Positions 1 to 7,728 of a DNA stretch of 64,000 bases are shown piece after piece (positions within the stretch are counted from its first letter, which is position 1; every line of letters starts with the position of its first letter). The stretch spans positions 1,922,001 through 1,986,000 of the forward strand of contig NZ_AP018680.1 of assembly GCF_002218025.2 (NCBI RefSeq), read 5' to 3'. The DNA comes from Vibrio casei. GTDB lineage: Bacteria; Pseudomonadota; Gammaproteobacteria; Enterobacterales; Vibrionaceae. The notes beneath the pieces were generated by a model that was not told the DNA's origin, searched no databases, and worked only from the letters and a program-made list of their open reading frames with translations. The position numbers and the translations under genes are program-made.

Positions 1-770
1 CTCTGCCTTTAGGCTGTATTTTAACACTGCCAGCAACGGGCTCTGAGACCAACGTTGGTGCGGTTGTGACTCGTGGTAAAGACAAACTGGCTTTCGGCAA
101 TCCGTTAGTTCGTCCTCAATTTGCGGTTTTAGATCCTCAAACCACATTAAGCCTTTCTGAGCGTCAAACCTCAAACGGTGTAGTCGATGCTTTTGTTCAT
201 GTGATGGAGCAATACTTAACTTACCCTGCTAATGCGAAAATCCAAGATCGTTTTGCTGAAGGTATCTTGCTTACACTTATCGAAGAAGGTCCAAAGCTTA
301 TCGATAATCTACAAGACATCGAAGCTCGAACCAACGTTATGTGGGCAGCGACTCAAGCACTAAGCGGCTTAATTGGTGTTGGTGTTCCTCAAGATTGGGC
401 GACACACATGATTGGGCATGAGCTTACCGGTAACTTTGGTGTGGATCACGGTCGTAGTTTAACTATCGTTCTTCCAGCCATCATGCAAGTGTGCCGCGAA
501 GAGAAAAAAGCGAAGTTACTTCAATATGCTGAACGCATTTGGAATATCACTGAAGGTTCAGACGACGTACGTATCGATGCTGCAATTGAGAGAACCAAGC
601 AATTTTTCTCTCAAATGAAAACGCCTGTGTCTTTAGGTGAAATCGATCTTGGTCAAGCTGACGTTGATACTGCAATGAGCAGTTTAGAAGCTCACGGAAT
701 GACGAAGCTTGGTGAAAATGGTTCTATCGATTTAGCTCGTTCTCGTCAAGTGTACGAAACCGCGCTTTAA
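1..770 (+). CDS. yqhD: Iron-containing alcohol dehydrogenase, YqhD/butanol dehydrogenase type (5' end outside window)
   Basis: This is the C-terminal part of an NAD(P)H-dependent group III alcohol/aldehyde reductase; such enzymes reduce short-chain aldehydes in the cytoplasm. The reading frame is open from base 3, so the start codon lies before the window. The visible part opens with the conserved TLPATGSETN stretch of the nucleotide-binding domain. It later shows the metal-ligand region MIGHELTG followed by GVDHG, where His residues coordinate the iron or zinc. The last residues, SRQVYETAL, fit a normal C-terminus. YqhD itself is my best match within the family; other butanol dehydrogenase-like members cannot be excluded without the N-terminus. 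Confidence 0.85.
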   Translation, partial: LPLGCILTLPATGSETNVGAVVTRGKDKLAFGNPLVRPQFAVLDPQTTLSLSERQTSNGVVDAFVHVMEQYLTYPANAKIQDRFAEGILLTLIEEGPKLIDNLQDIEARTNVMWAATQALSGLIGVGVPQDWATHMIGHELTGNFGVDHGRSLTIVLPAIMQVCREEKKAKLLQYAERIWNITEGSDDVRIDAAIERTKQFFSQMKTPVSLGEIDLGQADVDTAMSSLEAHGMTKLGENGSIDLARSRQVYETAL

Positions 771-802
771 TCCAATAAGAAAAAAATCTGTAATATACAA
801 AA

Positions 803-902
803 TTATTCAGGGCTTCTGATTCGCATCTTGGCTTTGAATAAATGCTCTCTTATGGTTAATGTGTTATCTACTGCCAACACATCCCCCAAGCTATAAGAGA
901 GC
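803..902. other. Two consecutive stem-loops in the yqhD-gst gap
   Basis: The 186-base gap between the dehydrogenase and GST genes holds two inverted repeats in a row. TTATTCA at 803-809 pairs with TGAATAA at 835-841. GCTCTCTTAT at 844-853 pairs perfectly with ATAAGAGAGC at 893-902 and encloses a second perfect stem, ATGTGTT at 859-865 with AACACAT at 876-882. No clear T-run follows on the plus strand, so this is not a textbook terminator. Its role is unknown. Confidence 0.5.
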
Positions 903-956
903 CCCCCACTTTATTCTTCATCAAACTCATGACTCCACATTTGACAAGGATACCCA

Positions 957-1580
957 ATGATCACATTACATCACTTAAACCAATCTCGCTCTAAGCGCAT
1001 TATTTGGCTATTGGAAGAGTTAAATGTCCCGTATGAAATTAAAGCTTACCAACGTGATAGCAAAACAAACCTTGCACCAGCAGAATTAAAAGCGATTCAC
1101 CCATTGGGTAAATCTCCTGTCATTCAAGAAGATGAATTAGTACTGGCTGAATCAGGTGCAATTACAGAATATTTAGCGGAGAAGTACGCGGCTAATTTAC
1201 TAGTACCTGCAAAAAATACACCTGAATATGCTCATTATTTACAGTGGCTACACTTTGCTGAAAGTTCAGCAGCTCTGCCATTATTACTGCATTATTTCGT
1301 GTTAAAAGATGGCAGTAATCCTGCATTCTTAGCTGGCTATAGCTTAAAAGAGTTACACTTAATTTTGGGCTACCTTAACGATCATCTAAGTAAAAGCACT
1401 TGGTTGGTTGGGGAACAATTTACGGCTGCAGATATTTTGTTATCCTTCATTGTCGAAATGTCTTATAAATTAGATCAGCTTGGTGATTACCCTGCATTAC
1501 AAAAATACTTAGCAGCTCTACACCAACGTCCAGCCGCTCAAAAAGCGCAACAACTTGAAAAAGAATACGACCACTCATAA
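957..1580 (+). CDS. Glutathione S-transferase family protein
   Basis: A soluble 207-residue GST-fold protein, likely conjugating or reducing electrophiles with glutathione. Residues 1-78 form the thioredoxin-like domain: the SRSKR segment sits at 10-14, where the catalytic Ser/Cys usually lies. The cis-proline is in KSPVI (Pro54), and the glutathione-binding ESGAI motif is at 65-69. Residues 85-205 form the all-alpha domain with the N-capping-like FTAADILLSF. The start is supported by AAGGA eight bases upstream. The gene stands alone and converges on the DUF2066 gene. Substrate cannot be told from sequence; several bacterial GST subclasses look like this. Confidence 0.93.
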   Translation: MITLHHLNQSRSKRIIWLLEELNVPYEIKAYQRDSKTNLAPAELKAIHPLGKSPVIQEDELVLAESGAITEYLAEKYAANLLVPAKNTPEYAHYLQWLHFAESSAALPLLLHYFVLKDGSNPAFLAGYSLKELHLILGYLNDHLSKSTWLVGEQFTAADILLSFIVEMSYKLDQLGDYPALQKYLAALHQRPAAQKAQQLEKEYDHS

Positions 1581-1609
1581 ACTAAATAATGAAATACAGA
1601 ATACTAGAT

Positions 1610-1642
1610 AACAGAAGGGAGCGATTTACGCTCCCTTCTGTT
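1610..1642. terminator. Terminator hairpin between convergent gst and DUF2066 genes
   Basis: A perfect 14-base inverted repeat (AACAGAAGGGAGCG and its complement) with a 5-base loop lies between the two convergent stop codons. The T-tract is short on both sides, but position and stem strength favour a shared bidirectional terminator. Confidence 0.75.
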
Positions 1643-1684
1643 ATGTCTGAATGGCTGAAAATTGATTTATTTCCTAGAAAATTT

Positions 1685-2872
1685 TCACTTCACATCAAAC
1701 CAGAGACTATTTTCATTATTAGCTATATCTTCTTGAGGTTTAGAGTTGTGCTCTACCTCTAGTTGATCACCACTCTTTATTTCTTGACCACTTTGTTGGA
1801 TATCACCCGTCTGTAAGCTTTCTTCCTCGGTCGGCATAGTTTGAATATTGTTAAACTTAGGCGCTTCTGTTTGAGTTAGATTGCGCTTTTTAGCCGCTTC
1901 TTTTTCAAAATCAGCCACAGTAGTAAATAACTCAATGGTAAAATTAACCTGTGAGCCCTGTATGCTACGGACTTGGACAGAAGCAACACTATTCAAACTT
2001 TTTAACAAACGCTCCAGAGTAAAAAAATCAGTTACATTATAAATACCAGAAAAATTTGCTTGCAGTGAATCATCAGCTTGTTGATTAGCAGATGCTTTGT
2101 TTTTCTGTGCATAATAGGCACTCACTTTAGCGATAGAGTCCCTGATAGCGTCTGAAGTATTTCCTGATTCAGAACCATTTAAAGGCGCGGTTTTGTTACT
2201 TGAAATTTTTTCAGGAGCAAGATCATAAAGTTGCCAATCAACCTGAGCTTGTGAAGCTTCATGTGAAACCTTTACCACTAATACCGCATCAGAAGGGTAA
2301 CGTTGACTGGCTTTCGATAAAGGTTCAGCAAAATTCCCCCATAAGTCTGTCGTGGAAATATTGGTAAGATCGTCCATATCCCCTAAAGGTAATGTGATAG
2401 GCAGGCCAAAGTAATTTGAAGCATTTTGTAAATCATTAATAGATTCAAGATCCGACTGCTCCCAACCGACTAGCCTCTCAGAGCCACTATCATCCACCAA
2501 CCATACTAAGATGTTTTCTCGCTCGGTAGGCCAATAAATAACATCTGCTTGAGATAACAGCGACATAACCTGCGCTGAATTAAAATCCATCACCATGCTT
2601 GCTTCATCATTTAGTGTCCCATACTTAAACTGAGCTAAATAATTTGAACCATGATTTAACGCTTTTTTTATCACACCGTTTGATGCGATATTTTCATTAC
2701 CAGACGCCTTAATCAATACTTGCTCAAGCCCTTGCCCCCAAGCAATAGAACGCGCATTTTTCTCTTCCGTCATAGGCACTTCTGTATGAAAAATATCGAC
2801 TTTAGTCTTTGCTGACACGCCAAAGGAAAGTATAGAGAATAAGCATAAAATAGGAACAAAGGTATAACGCAT
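1685..2872 (-). CDS. DUF2066 domain-containing exported protein
   Basis: A 395-residue protein of the DUF2066 family, function unknown. Residues 1-21 form a typical signal peptide ending in VSA, so it is exported, probably to the periplasm. The N-terminal region has the family features: a core around ARSIAWGQGLEQVLIKASGN, followed by segments rich in predicted strands that mention no known catalytic motif. The last 70 residues are polar, low in complexity and rich in Glu, Gln and Ser, which suggests a disordered tail. An AGG lies upstream of the ATG. It follows upp on the same strand, but a terminator separates them, so it probably has its own promoter. Confidence 0.85.
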   Translation of the reverse strand: MRYTFVPILCLFSILSFGVSAKTKVDIFHTEVPMTEEKNARSIAWGQGLEQVLIKASGNENIASNGVIKKALNHGSNYLAQFKYGTLNDEASMVMDFNSAQVMSLLSQADVIYWPTERENILVWLVDDSGSERLVGWEQSDLESINDLQNASNYFGLPITLPLGDMDDLTNISTTDLWGNFAEPLSKASQRYPSDAVLVVKVSHEASQAQVDWQLYDLAPEKISSNKTAPLNGSESGNTSDAIRDSIAKVSAYYAQKNKASANQQADDSLQANFSGIYNVTDFFTLERLLKSLNSVASVQVRSIQGSQVNFTIELFTTVADFEKEAAKKRNLTQTEAPKFNNIQTMPTEEESLQTGDIQQSGQEIKSGDQLEVEHNSKPQEDIANNENSLWFDVK

Positions 2873-3059
2873 AACAAACCTGTTTTGAAAAGGACATCAT
2901 TGCTCGGCTATTTGCCACACAACCAATATCAATAAAAATAAATCACCAATAAAAAGAGACCACTCAAAAAAGAAGTAATCAAAGTAGGTGAATTCTACAC
3001 CATTTGGCAAACTTACGACATGGAAGCCTTCACTGTGGTGATAAAACGATAACCATAAA

Positions 3060-3087
3060 AAAGCGACCCTATAATGAGAGTCGCTTT
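3060..3087 (-). terminator. Rho-independent terminator of upp
   Basis: On the minus strand AAAGCGAC pairs with GTCGCTTT, with a mismatch and two further inner pairs. A run of T follows directly. It lies 30 bases after the upp stop. Confidence 0.85.
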
Positions 3088-3116
3088 CTACGAAATAATT
3101 CCAACGATAATAAAAA

Positions 3117-3743
3117 TTATTGTGTGCCAAATATTTTATCGCCAGCATCACCTAAACCAGGAATAATATAGCCTTTATCATCTAATTTTTCATCAATCGC
3201 CGCGGTATAAAGCTCAATATCAGGATGCGCTTTTTCTAATGCTTCAATGCCTTCTGGCGCGGCCACTAAAACTAAAACCTTAATTTGTTGGCAACCTTTT
3301 TCTTTTAATAAATCTATTGTTGCTATCATTGAGCCACCCGTTGCTAACATTGGATCAACAACAAGAGCAATACGTTCATCAATTTTTGTAGTGAGTTTAT
3401 TGAAGTATGGGATTGGTTCTAACGTTTCTTCATCACGATAAACACCCACTACAGAAATTCGAGCGCTAGGCATATGTTCTAATACACCATCCATCATTCC
3501 TAATCCCGCACGAAGGATTGGAACCACAGTCACTTTCTTACCCTTAATTTGGTCCACTTCTACAGGGCCATTCCAACCTTTAATGGTCACTTTTTCTGTT
3601 TCAAAATCAGATGTCGCTTCATAGGTTAACAAGCTACCCACTTCAGTGGCTAACTCACGAAAACGCTTAGTACTAATATCACTTTCGCGCATCAAACCAA
3701 GCTTGTGTTTTACTAGTGGGTGCATTACTTCTACGACTTTCAT
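3117..3743 (-). CDS. upp: Uracil phosphoribosyltransferase
   Basis: Converts uracil and PRPP to UMP in pyrimidine salvage; cytoplasmic. The 208-residue protein beginning MKVVEVMHP has the family length. The PRPP-binding loop DPMLATGGS is at residues 130-138, and the uracil-binding region near the C-terminus ([15 protein letters not shown]) is intact. The frame stays open upstream to 3821, but the start at 3743 is preferred because GGAG lies six bases before it and homologues begin there. It is divergent from purM across a 228-base region containing the purM PurR box. No uracil permease gene follows it here, unlike the upp-uraA pair of Escherichia coli; the DUF2066 gene comes next. Confidence 0.97.
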   Translation of the reverse strand: MKVVEVMHPLVKHKLGLMRESDISTKRFRELATEVGSLLTYEATSDFETEKVTIKGWNGPVEVDQIKGKKVTVVPILRAGLGMMDGVLEHMPSARISVVGVYRDEETLEPIPYFNKLTTKIDERIALVVDPMLATGGSMIATIDLLKEKGCQQIKVLVLVAAPEGIEALEKAHPDIELYTAAIDEKLDDKGYIIPGLGDAGDKIFGTQ

Positions 3744-3869
3744 GTCTAGCTCCGTGCTATATTTTTTTACAAACATGCTAATTATACGCAAACTTGCCCA
3801 AAATGTATTGATGGATATCATCTAATTTATCCGTGTTCTGAATCGCTTACAAAAATGACTAAAAAACTG

Positions 3870-3909
3870 ACGCAAACGTTTTCCTTTTCATTCCATCCCC
3901 TGTTAGAAT
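3870..3909 (+). promoter_or_regulatory. purM promoter region with PurR operator (PUR box)
   Basis: ACGCAAACGTTTTCCT at 3870-3885 matches the gammaproteobacterial PUR box consensus (ACGCAAACGTTTTCNT) at every defined position. TAGAAT at 3904-3909 is a good -10 element, and the matching -35 position (about 3880-3885) is inside the PUR box. A bound PurR would therefore block RNA polymerase. The operator call is from sequence match; regulation by purines is inferred. Confidence 0.85.
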
Positions 3910-3971
3910 AAGGCCGTTTTTCATCTTGAATCTATTTCAAAGGCAACCTAATTAAAAACGAGGATTTCCCC

Positions 3972-5015
3972 GTGAGTGGTAACAATTCATCTCTAAGCTA
4001 CAAAGACGCTGGTGTTGATATTGATGCAGGTAATGCGTTAGTCGATAAAATTAAGGGTGTTGTTAAACGCACTCGCCGCCCAGAAGTAATGGGTGGCATC
4101 GGTGGTTTTGGTGCTTTATGCGAACTGCCAACCAAATACAAACAACCTCTTCTCGTTTCTGGAACCGATGGTGTTGGTACTAAATTACGTCTTGCGTTGG
4201 ATATGAAAAAACATGACACCATTGGTATCGACTTGGTCGCAATGTGTGTTAACGACTTAATCGTACAAGGCGCAGAACCACTGTTCTTCCTAGATTACTA
4301 CGCAACTGGCAAGCTTGATGTGGATACGGCTGCTGAAGTAGTCACTGGAATTGGTGAAGGTTGTATTCAAGCAGGTTGTGCGCTAATCGGTGGTGAAACT
4401 GCTGAAATGCCAGGTATGTATGAAGGCGAAGACTATGATGTCGCTGGCTTTTGTGTTGGCGTTGTTGAAAAAGCAGATGTTATCGACGGTACTAAAGTAG
4501 CCGCAGGTGATGCACTAATTGCTGTCGGTTCTAGTGGCCCTCACTCAAATGGTTATTCTTTGGTTCGTAAAATTCTTGAAGTTTCGAAAGCTGACCTACA
4601 AGAAGATTTAAATGGCCGTACGATTGGTGAGCACTTAATAGAACCAACAAAAATTTACATCAAATCAGCACTGAAAATGATTGCGACACACGATATCCAT
4701 GCTATCTCACACATCACAGGTGGTGGTTTCTGGGAAAATATCCCTCGAGTATTGCCTGAAGGTACAAAAGCCGTTATCAACGGTAAAAGCTGGGAATGGC
4801 CAGCCATTTTCTCTTGGTTACAGCAAAAAGGTAACGTTGAGACTTACGAAATGTATCGTACCTTCAACTGTGGTGTTGGTCTAATTGTAGCACTACCACA
4901 AAATCAAGCCCAGGCAGCTGTTGAGTTACTGAACGCAGAAGGCGAAAATGCTTGGGTTATCGGCTCAATCGCAAGCGCAGAAGCAGGTGAAGAGCAAGTC
5001 GTTATCAACGATTAA
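3972..5015 (+). CDS. purM: Phosphoribosylformylglycinamidine cyclo-ligase (AIR synthetase)
   Basis: Fifth step of purine synthesis: ATP-dependent closure of FGAM to AIR, in the cytoplasm. The 347-residue length is normal. The conserved GTDGVGTK (64-71) and MCVNDL (91-96) motifs of the ATP/substrate site are present, as is the HITGGG segment in the C-terminal half. The start is GTG with an ACGAGGA ribosome-binding site. It is first in a purM-purN unit under a PurR box. A terminator-like hairpin follows it before purN. Confidence 0.98.
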   Translation: MSGNNSSLSYKDAGVDIDAGNALVDKIKGVVKRTRRPEVMGGIGGFGALCELPTKYKQPLLVSGTDGVGTKLRLALDMKKHDTIGIDLVAMCVNDLIVQGAEPLFFLDYYATGKLDVDTAAEVVTGIGEGCIQAGCALIGGETAEMPGMYEGEDYDVAGFCVGVVEKADVIDGTKVAAGDALIAVGSSGPHSNGYSLVRKILEVSKADLQEDLNGRTIGEHLIEPTKIYIKSALKMIATHDIHAISHITGGGFWENIPRVLPEGTKAVINGKSWEWPAIFSWLQQKGNVETYEMYRTFNCGVGLIVALPQNQAQAAVELLNAEGENAWVIGSIASAEAGEEQVVIND

Positions 5016-5043
5016 TCTTAATATCACAATTCCCTTGCAATTT

Positions 5044-5075
5044 GGCCTCTAGAATCATTAACTAGGGGCCTAGTT
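5044..5075 (+). terminator. Terminator-like hairpin between purM and purN
   Basis: GGCCTCTAG at 5044-5052 pairs with CTAGGGGCC at 5062-5070 (one G-T pair), followed by TAGTTTTA. It lies in the 96-base gap of a unit expected to be co-transcribed, so it may act as a partial attenuator or an mRNA-stabilising stem. Confidence 0.55.
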
Positions 5076-5111
5076 TTATCTGCTCATTTTAATTGGTTCA
5101 AGGTTTTTATT

Positions 5112-5768
5112 ATGAAAAATATTGTTGTACTTGTTTCAGGTAGCGGCAGTAATTTACAAGCTATTATCGATGCTTGTGAAACAAAACATATTAACGCAAA
5201 AATTACCGCTGTTTTTTCCAATAAAGCGGATGCTTATGGCCTTGAACGAGCAAGAAGCCACAATATTAATGCCCATTCGATCTCGGCTCATATGTTTTTA
5301 AATCCGCAAGGTAAGCCCGATCGTGAAGCCTTTGACTCCCACTTAATGAAACAAATCGATAAATACCAACCAGACTTAGTCATTCTTGCTGGTTATATGA
5401 GAATTCTTAGCCCTTCATTTGTGACCCACTATTCAGGTAGGATGTTAAATATACACCCTTCATTATTACCTAAATATACAGGCTTACATACGCATCAACG
5501 CGCGATTGATGTAGGTGATAATGAACATGGCACTAGCGTGCACTTTGTGACTGAAGAGCTCGATGGTGGCCCCGTAATTTTGCAAGCCAAAGTACCAGTA
5601 TTTGAAGACGATGATGCCGCCAGCTTAGCTGAACGCATCTTAGTACAAGAACACAGTATTTACCCAATTGTCACTCAATGGTTTATTGACGGTCGGTTAG
5701 AAATGAAAAACCAACTGGCCTATTTAGACGGGAAGTTGTTGGGTCTCCACGGGTATGCTGAAGATTAA
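5112..5768 (+). CDS. purN: Phosphoribosylglycinamide formyltransferase
   Basis: Third step of purine synthesis: transfers a formyl group from 10-formyl-tetrahydrofolate to GAR. The nucleotide loop VSGSGSNLQA is at 8-17, the catalytic pair Asn113 and His115 sits in MLNIHPSLLP, and Asp151 is in ELDGG, matching the Asn-His-Asp triad of the family. The length of 218 residues is normal. It follows purM by 96 bases on the same strand, the usual purMN arrangement. Confidence 0.97.
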   Translation: MKNIVVLVSGSGSNLQAIIDACETKHINAKITAVFSNKADAYGLERARSHNINAHSISAHMFLNPQGKPDREAFDSHLMKQIDKYQPDLVILAGYMRILSPSFVTHYSGRMLNIHPSLLPKYTGLHTHQRAIDVGDNEHGTSVHFVTEELDGGPVILQAKVPVFEDDDAASLAERILVQEHSIYPIVTQWFIDGRLEMKNQLAYLDGKLLGLHGYAED

Positions 5769-5808
5769 AAGTTCGATTTAATAAAGATTCAAACTCACTT
5801 TTAAGCAA

Positions 5809-5846
5809 AAACGCTCGATCATAACCTGATCGAGCGTTTATTTTTT
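5809..5846 (+). terminator. Rho-independent terminator of purN
   Basis: AAACGCTCGATCA pairs perfectly with TGATCGAGCGTTT across a 5-base loop, followed by a T-rich run. It lies between convergent purN and yafJ. Confidence 0.92.
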
Positions 5847-5922
5847 CAAGTCATTAAAGACCGTCAATATCGAGTTACCATGACTCCAGCCACATCATTC
5901 TGAGCGAGGATGACTCACCATC

Positions 5923-6744
5923 TTATTGTGTTTTTTCTGCAAACGGCTCATCCATTAAGGATAAACTGTTATCTAAAATCAGCTCCCCAAATTGAAAAAC
6001 ACCATATTCACTTGGTTTCATTTTATGCCAACGTTCATTATCTGTAAGTGGCTGAGTTGCGATGACAGAGACCACATCATTAGGCGTCGTTTCCTCTTGA
6101 AAATCAATCGTTACCTCTTCATCAATTAATGATGCTTTGCCAAACGGCGCTCGACGAGTAATCCAGTGTAAATTGTTGGTGCAATACATCATGACGTATT
6201 CACCGTCACTCAGCAGCATATTAAAGACGCCAAGTGTCTTTAGCTCATCACTACATTGCGCAATATATTGAAAAACATCTTGTATTTGACGGGCATGCGG
6301 AGGCTCTGGGTAACGCGCTTCTAACTGATTTAAAATCCAACAAAAAGCAAGTTCGCTATCCGTTTCGCCAATAGGTCGGTGTCGCCCTGTATCCAAACCT
6401 TGATAGTCACTCAATTGTCCATTGTGGGCAAACGTCCAGTTCTTACCCCATAATTCCCGGGTAAAAGGATGTGTATTTTCAAGATTCACTTCCCCACGGT
6501 TAGCTTGCCTTATATGGCTAATCACTGCACAACTTTTAATGGGGTAGCTTTGAACTAGCTCAGCAATTTTAGAATGACAACTCGGTTTAGGATCTTTGAA
6601 ATTACGGCATCCTTTCCCTTCATAAAAGGTGATTCCCCAGCCATCACGATGCGGACCCGTTTTTCCACCTCGTTGAATTAAACCGGTAAAACTGAAGCAA
6701 ATATCCGTTGGAACATTCGCACTCATACCGAGCAGCTCACACAT
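5923..6744 (-). CDS. yafJ: Class II glutamine amidotransferase, YafJ family
   Basis: A glutaminase-type domain without an attached synthetase domain; the ammonia acceptor is unknown. Cys2 is the expected N-terminal nucleophile, exposed after removal of Met1 (MCELLGMS). Other class II features follow: GPHRDGWGIT near residue 31, SHIRQAN, and FAHNGQL. The family is about 255-275 residues and this has 273. GAGGAA precedes the ATG at normal distance. It sits downstream of gmhA, as in Escherichia coli (fadE, lpcA, yafJ order), with a 53-base gap that suggests co-transcription. Confidence 0.92.
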   Translation of the reverse strand: MCELLGMSANVPTDICFSFTGLIQRGGKTGPHRDGWGITFYEGKGCRNFKDPKPSCHSKIAELVQSYPIKSCAVISHIRQANRGEVNLENTHPFTRELWGKNWTFAHNGQLSDYQGLDTGRHRPIGETDSELAFCWILNQLEARYPEPPHARQIQDVFQYIAQCSDELKTLGVFNMLLSDGEYVMMYCTNNLHWITRRAPFGKASLIDEEVTIDFQEETTPNDVVSVIATQPLTDNERWHKMKPSEYGVFQFGELILDNSLSLMDEPFAEKTQ

Positions 6745-6797
6745 TCAAACTTCCTCATAACCACACATCAAGAACGGTAACTTAAAGAACTAAAAGA

Positions 6798-7376
6798 TTA
6801 ATCTTCCATTTCTTTTTCAATTAATTGAATCACAATATGAATAATTTTAATGTGAATCTCTTGAATACGATCAGCATAACCAAAATGAGGAACACGAATT
6901 TCAACATCGGCAATGCCCGCCATTTTCCCACCATCTTTACCCGTGAGGGCAATGGTCTTCATACCTTTTGATTTGGCAGCTTCCATGGCTTTTAAAATGT
7001 TACCTGAATTACCAGAAGTGGACAGGCCAAATAATACGTCACCTTTACTGCCAACAGCTTCTAGATAACGAGAAAATACATACTCATAACCAAAGTCATT
7101 ACTCACACAAGACAAATGACTCGGATCTGAAATGGCAATCCCAGGGTATCCCGGACGATTCTCACGGTATCGGCCTGTGAGCTCTTCAGCAAAATGCATA
7201 GCATCACAATGAGAGCCACCATTACCGCAAGATAAAACTTTACCGCCTTGCTTAAAAGAGTCTGCAATCATTTTGGCTGCTGATTCAATATCTTGAAGAT
7301 TCTTATCATCACTTAAAAAATCATTTAATACTTGAGCAGCTTCAGTCAATTCACTTCGAATTAAATCTTGATACAT
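6798..7376 (-). CDS. gmhA: Phosphoheptose isomerase (sedoheptulose 7-phosphate isomerase)
   Basis: First step of ADP-heptose synthesis for the LPS inner core: sedoheptulose 7-phosphate to D-glycero-D-manno-heptose 7-phosphate. The 192-residue SIS-fold protein shows the family motif [20 protein letters not shown] near residues 49-68 and the phosphate-binding [10 protein letters not shown] near 118. His and Glu residues of the active site lie in the C-terminal helix ([13 protein letters not shown]). The synonym is lpcA. It is divergent from fadE. Confidence 0.97.
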   Translation of the reverse strand: MYQDLIRSELTEAAQVLNDFLSDDKNLQDIESAAKMIADSFKQGGKVLSCGNGGSHCDAMHFAEELTGRYRENRPGYPGIAISDPSHLSCVSNDFGYEYVFSRYLEAVGSKGDVLFGLSTSGNSGNILKAMEAAKSKGMKTIALTGKDGGKMAGIADVEIRVPHFGYADRIQEIHIKIIHIVIQLIEKEMED

Positions 7377-7577
7377 AGGGAATTACCTTTATTTTGAGTA
7401 TTATCAACCAATGAGTGTACCTATAAAGCTAAAAGCCTGTCGACCAATTCGATGTAAAATTTTCCCCTGCATGGAATTCTTTCCTTTAATTAAGGACAAA
7501 CTAACTATTCTTAAGAAGAAATAATCAAACAAATAGTCAATTTCATGCTTGAGATCACTTTTTAACCATATTGATGT

Positions 7578-7607
7578 TTTACATTTCCACAACAAGCCCA
7601 TTACAAT
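7578..7607 (+). promoter_or_regulatory. Predicted sigma-70 promoter of fadE
   Basis: TTTACA at 7578-7583 and TACAAT at 7602-7607 are each one base from consensus and 18 bases apart. Transcription would begin near 7614, about 115 bases before the fadE start. Confidence 0.65.
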
Positions 7608-7613
7608 GAATTT

Positions 7614-7630
7614 ATCTGGTACGACCACTT
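7614..7630 (+). promoter_or_regulatory. FadR operator upstream of fadE
   Basis: ATCTGGTACGACCACTT matches the FadR consensus AACTGGTCNGACCAGTT at 13 of 16 defined positions, including both TGGT and GACCA cores. It covers the predicted transcription start, where FadR would repress in the absence of long-chain acyl-CoA. The site is seen in sequence; repression is inferred from the known fad regulon. Confidence 0.75.
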
Positions 7631-7637
7631 TTTATTT

Positions 7638-7678
7638 TTGCTATAAACCATTGTTGTAATAGACAGTCGTTATAGCAA
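7638..7678 (+). other. 9-bp inverted repeat in the fadE leader
   Basis: TTGCTATAA at 7638-7646 pairs perfectly with TTATAGCAA at 7670-7678. It would form a stem in the 5' leader of fadE mRNA. No T-run follows, so it is not a terminator. Confidence 0.5.
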
Positions 7679-7728
7679 GCCAGTCATAAAAGTTAATCTT
7701 ATCACTCATCATTATAAGGAAGACAAAG

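Larger units (their letters stand above)
7377..7728. other. 352-base gmhA-fadE divergent intergenic region
   Basis: Contains the fadE promoter, a FadR-type operator and a 9-bp leader stem-loop, listed separately. The part next to gmhA (7377-7570) is A+T rich and presumably holds the gmhA promoter, but I cannot fix its elements. A 74-codon frame on the minus strand across this gap looks like chance. Confidence 0.6.

Noticed and set aside
2897..3151. 84-codon minus-strand frame between upp and DUF2066 genes
   Set aside because: It overlaps the end of upp and spans the upp terminator; aromatic-rich translation with no recognisable domain.
7404..7628. 74-codon open frame on the minus strand between gmhA and fadE
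   Set aside because: It overlaps the fadE promoter and FadR site, has no ribosome-binding site or family resemblance, and its translation looks like chance A+T-rich sequence.
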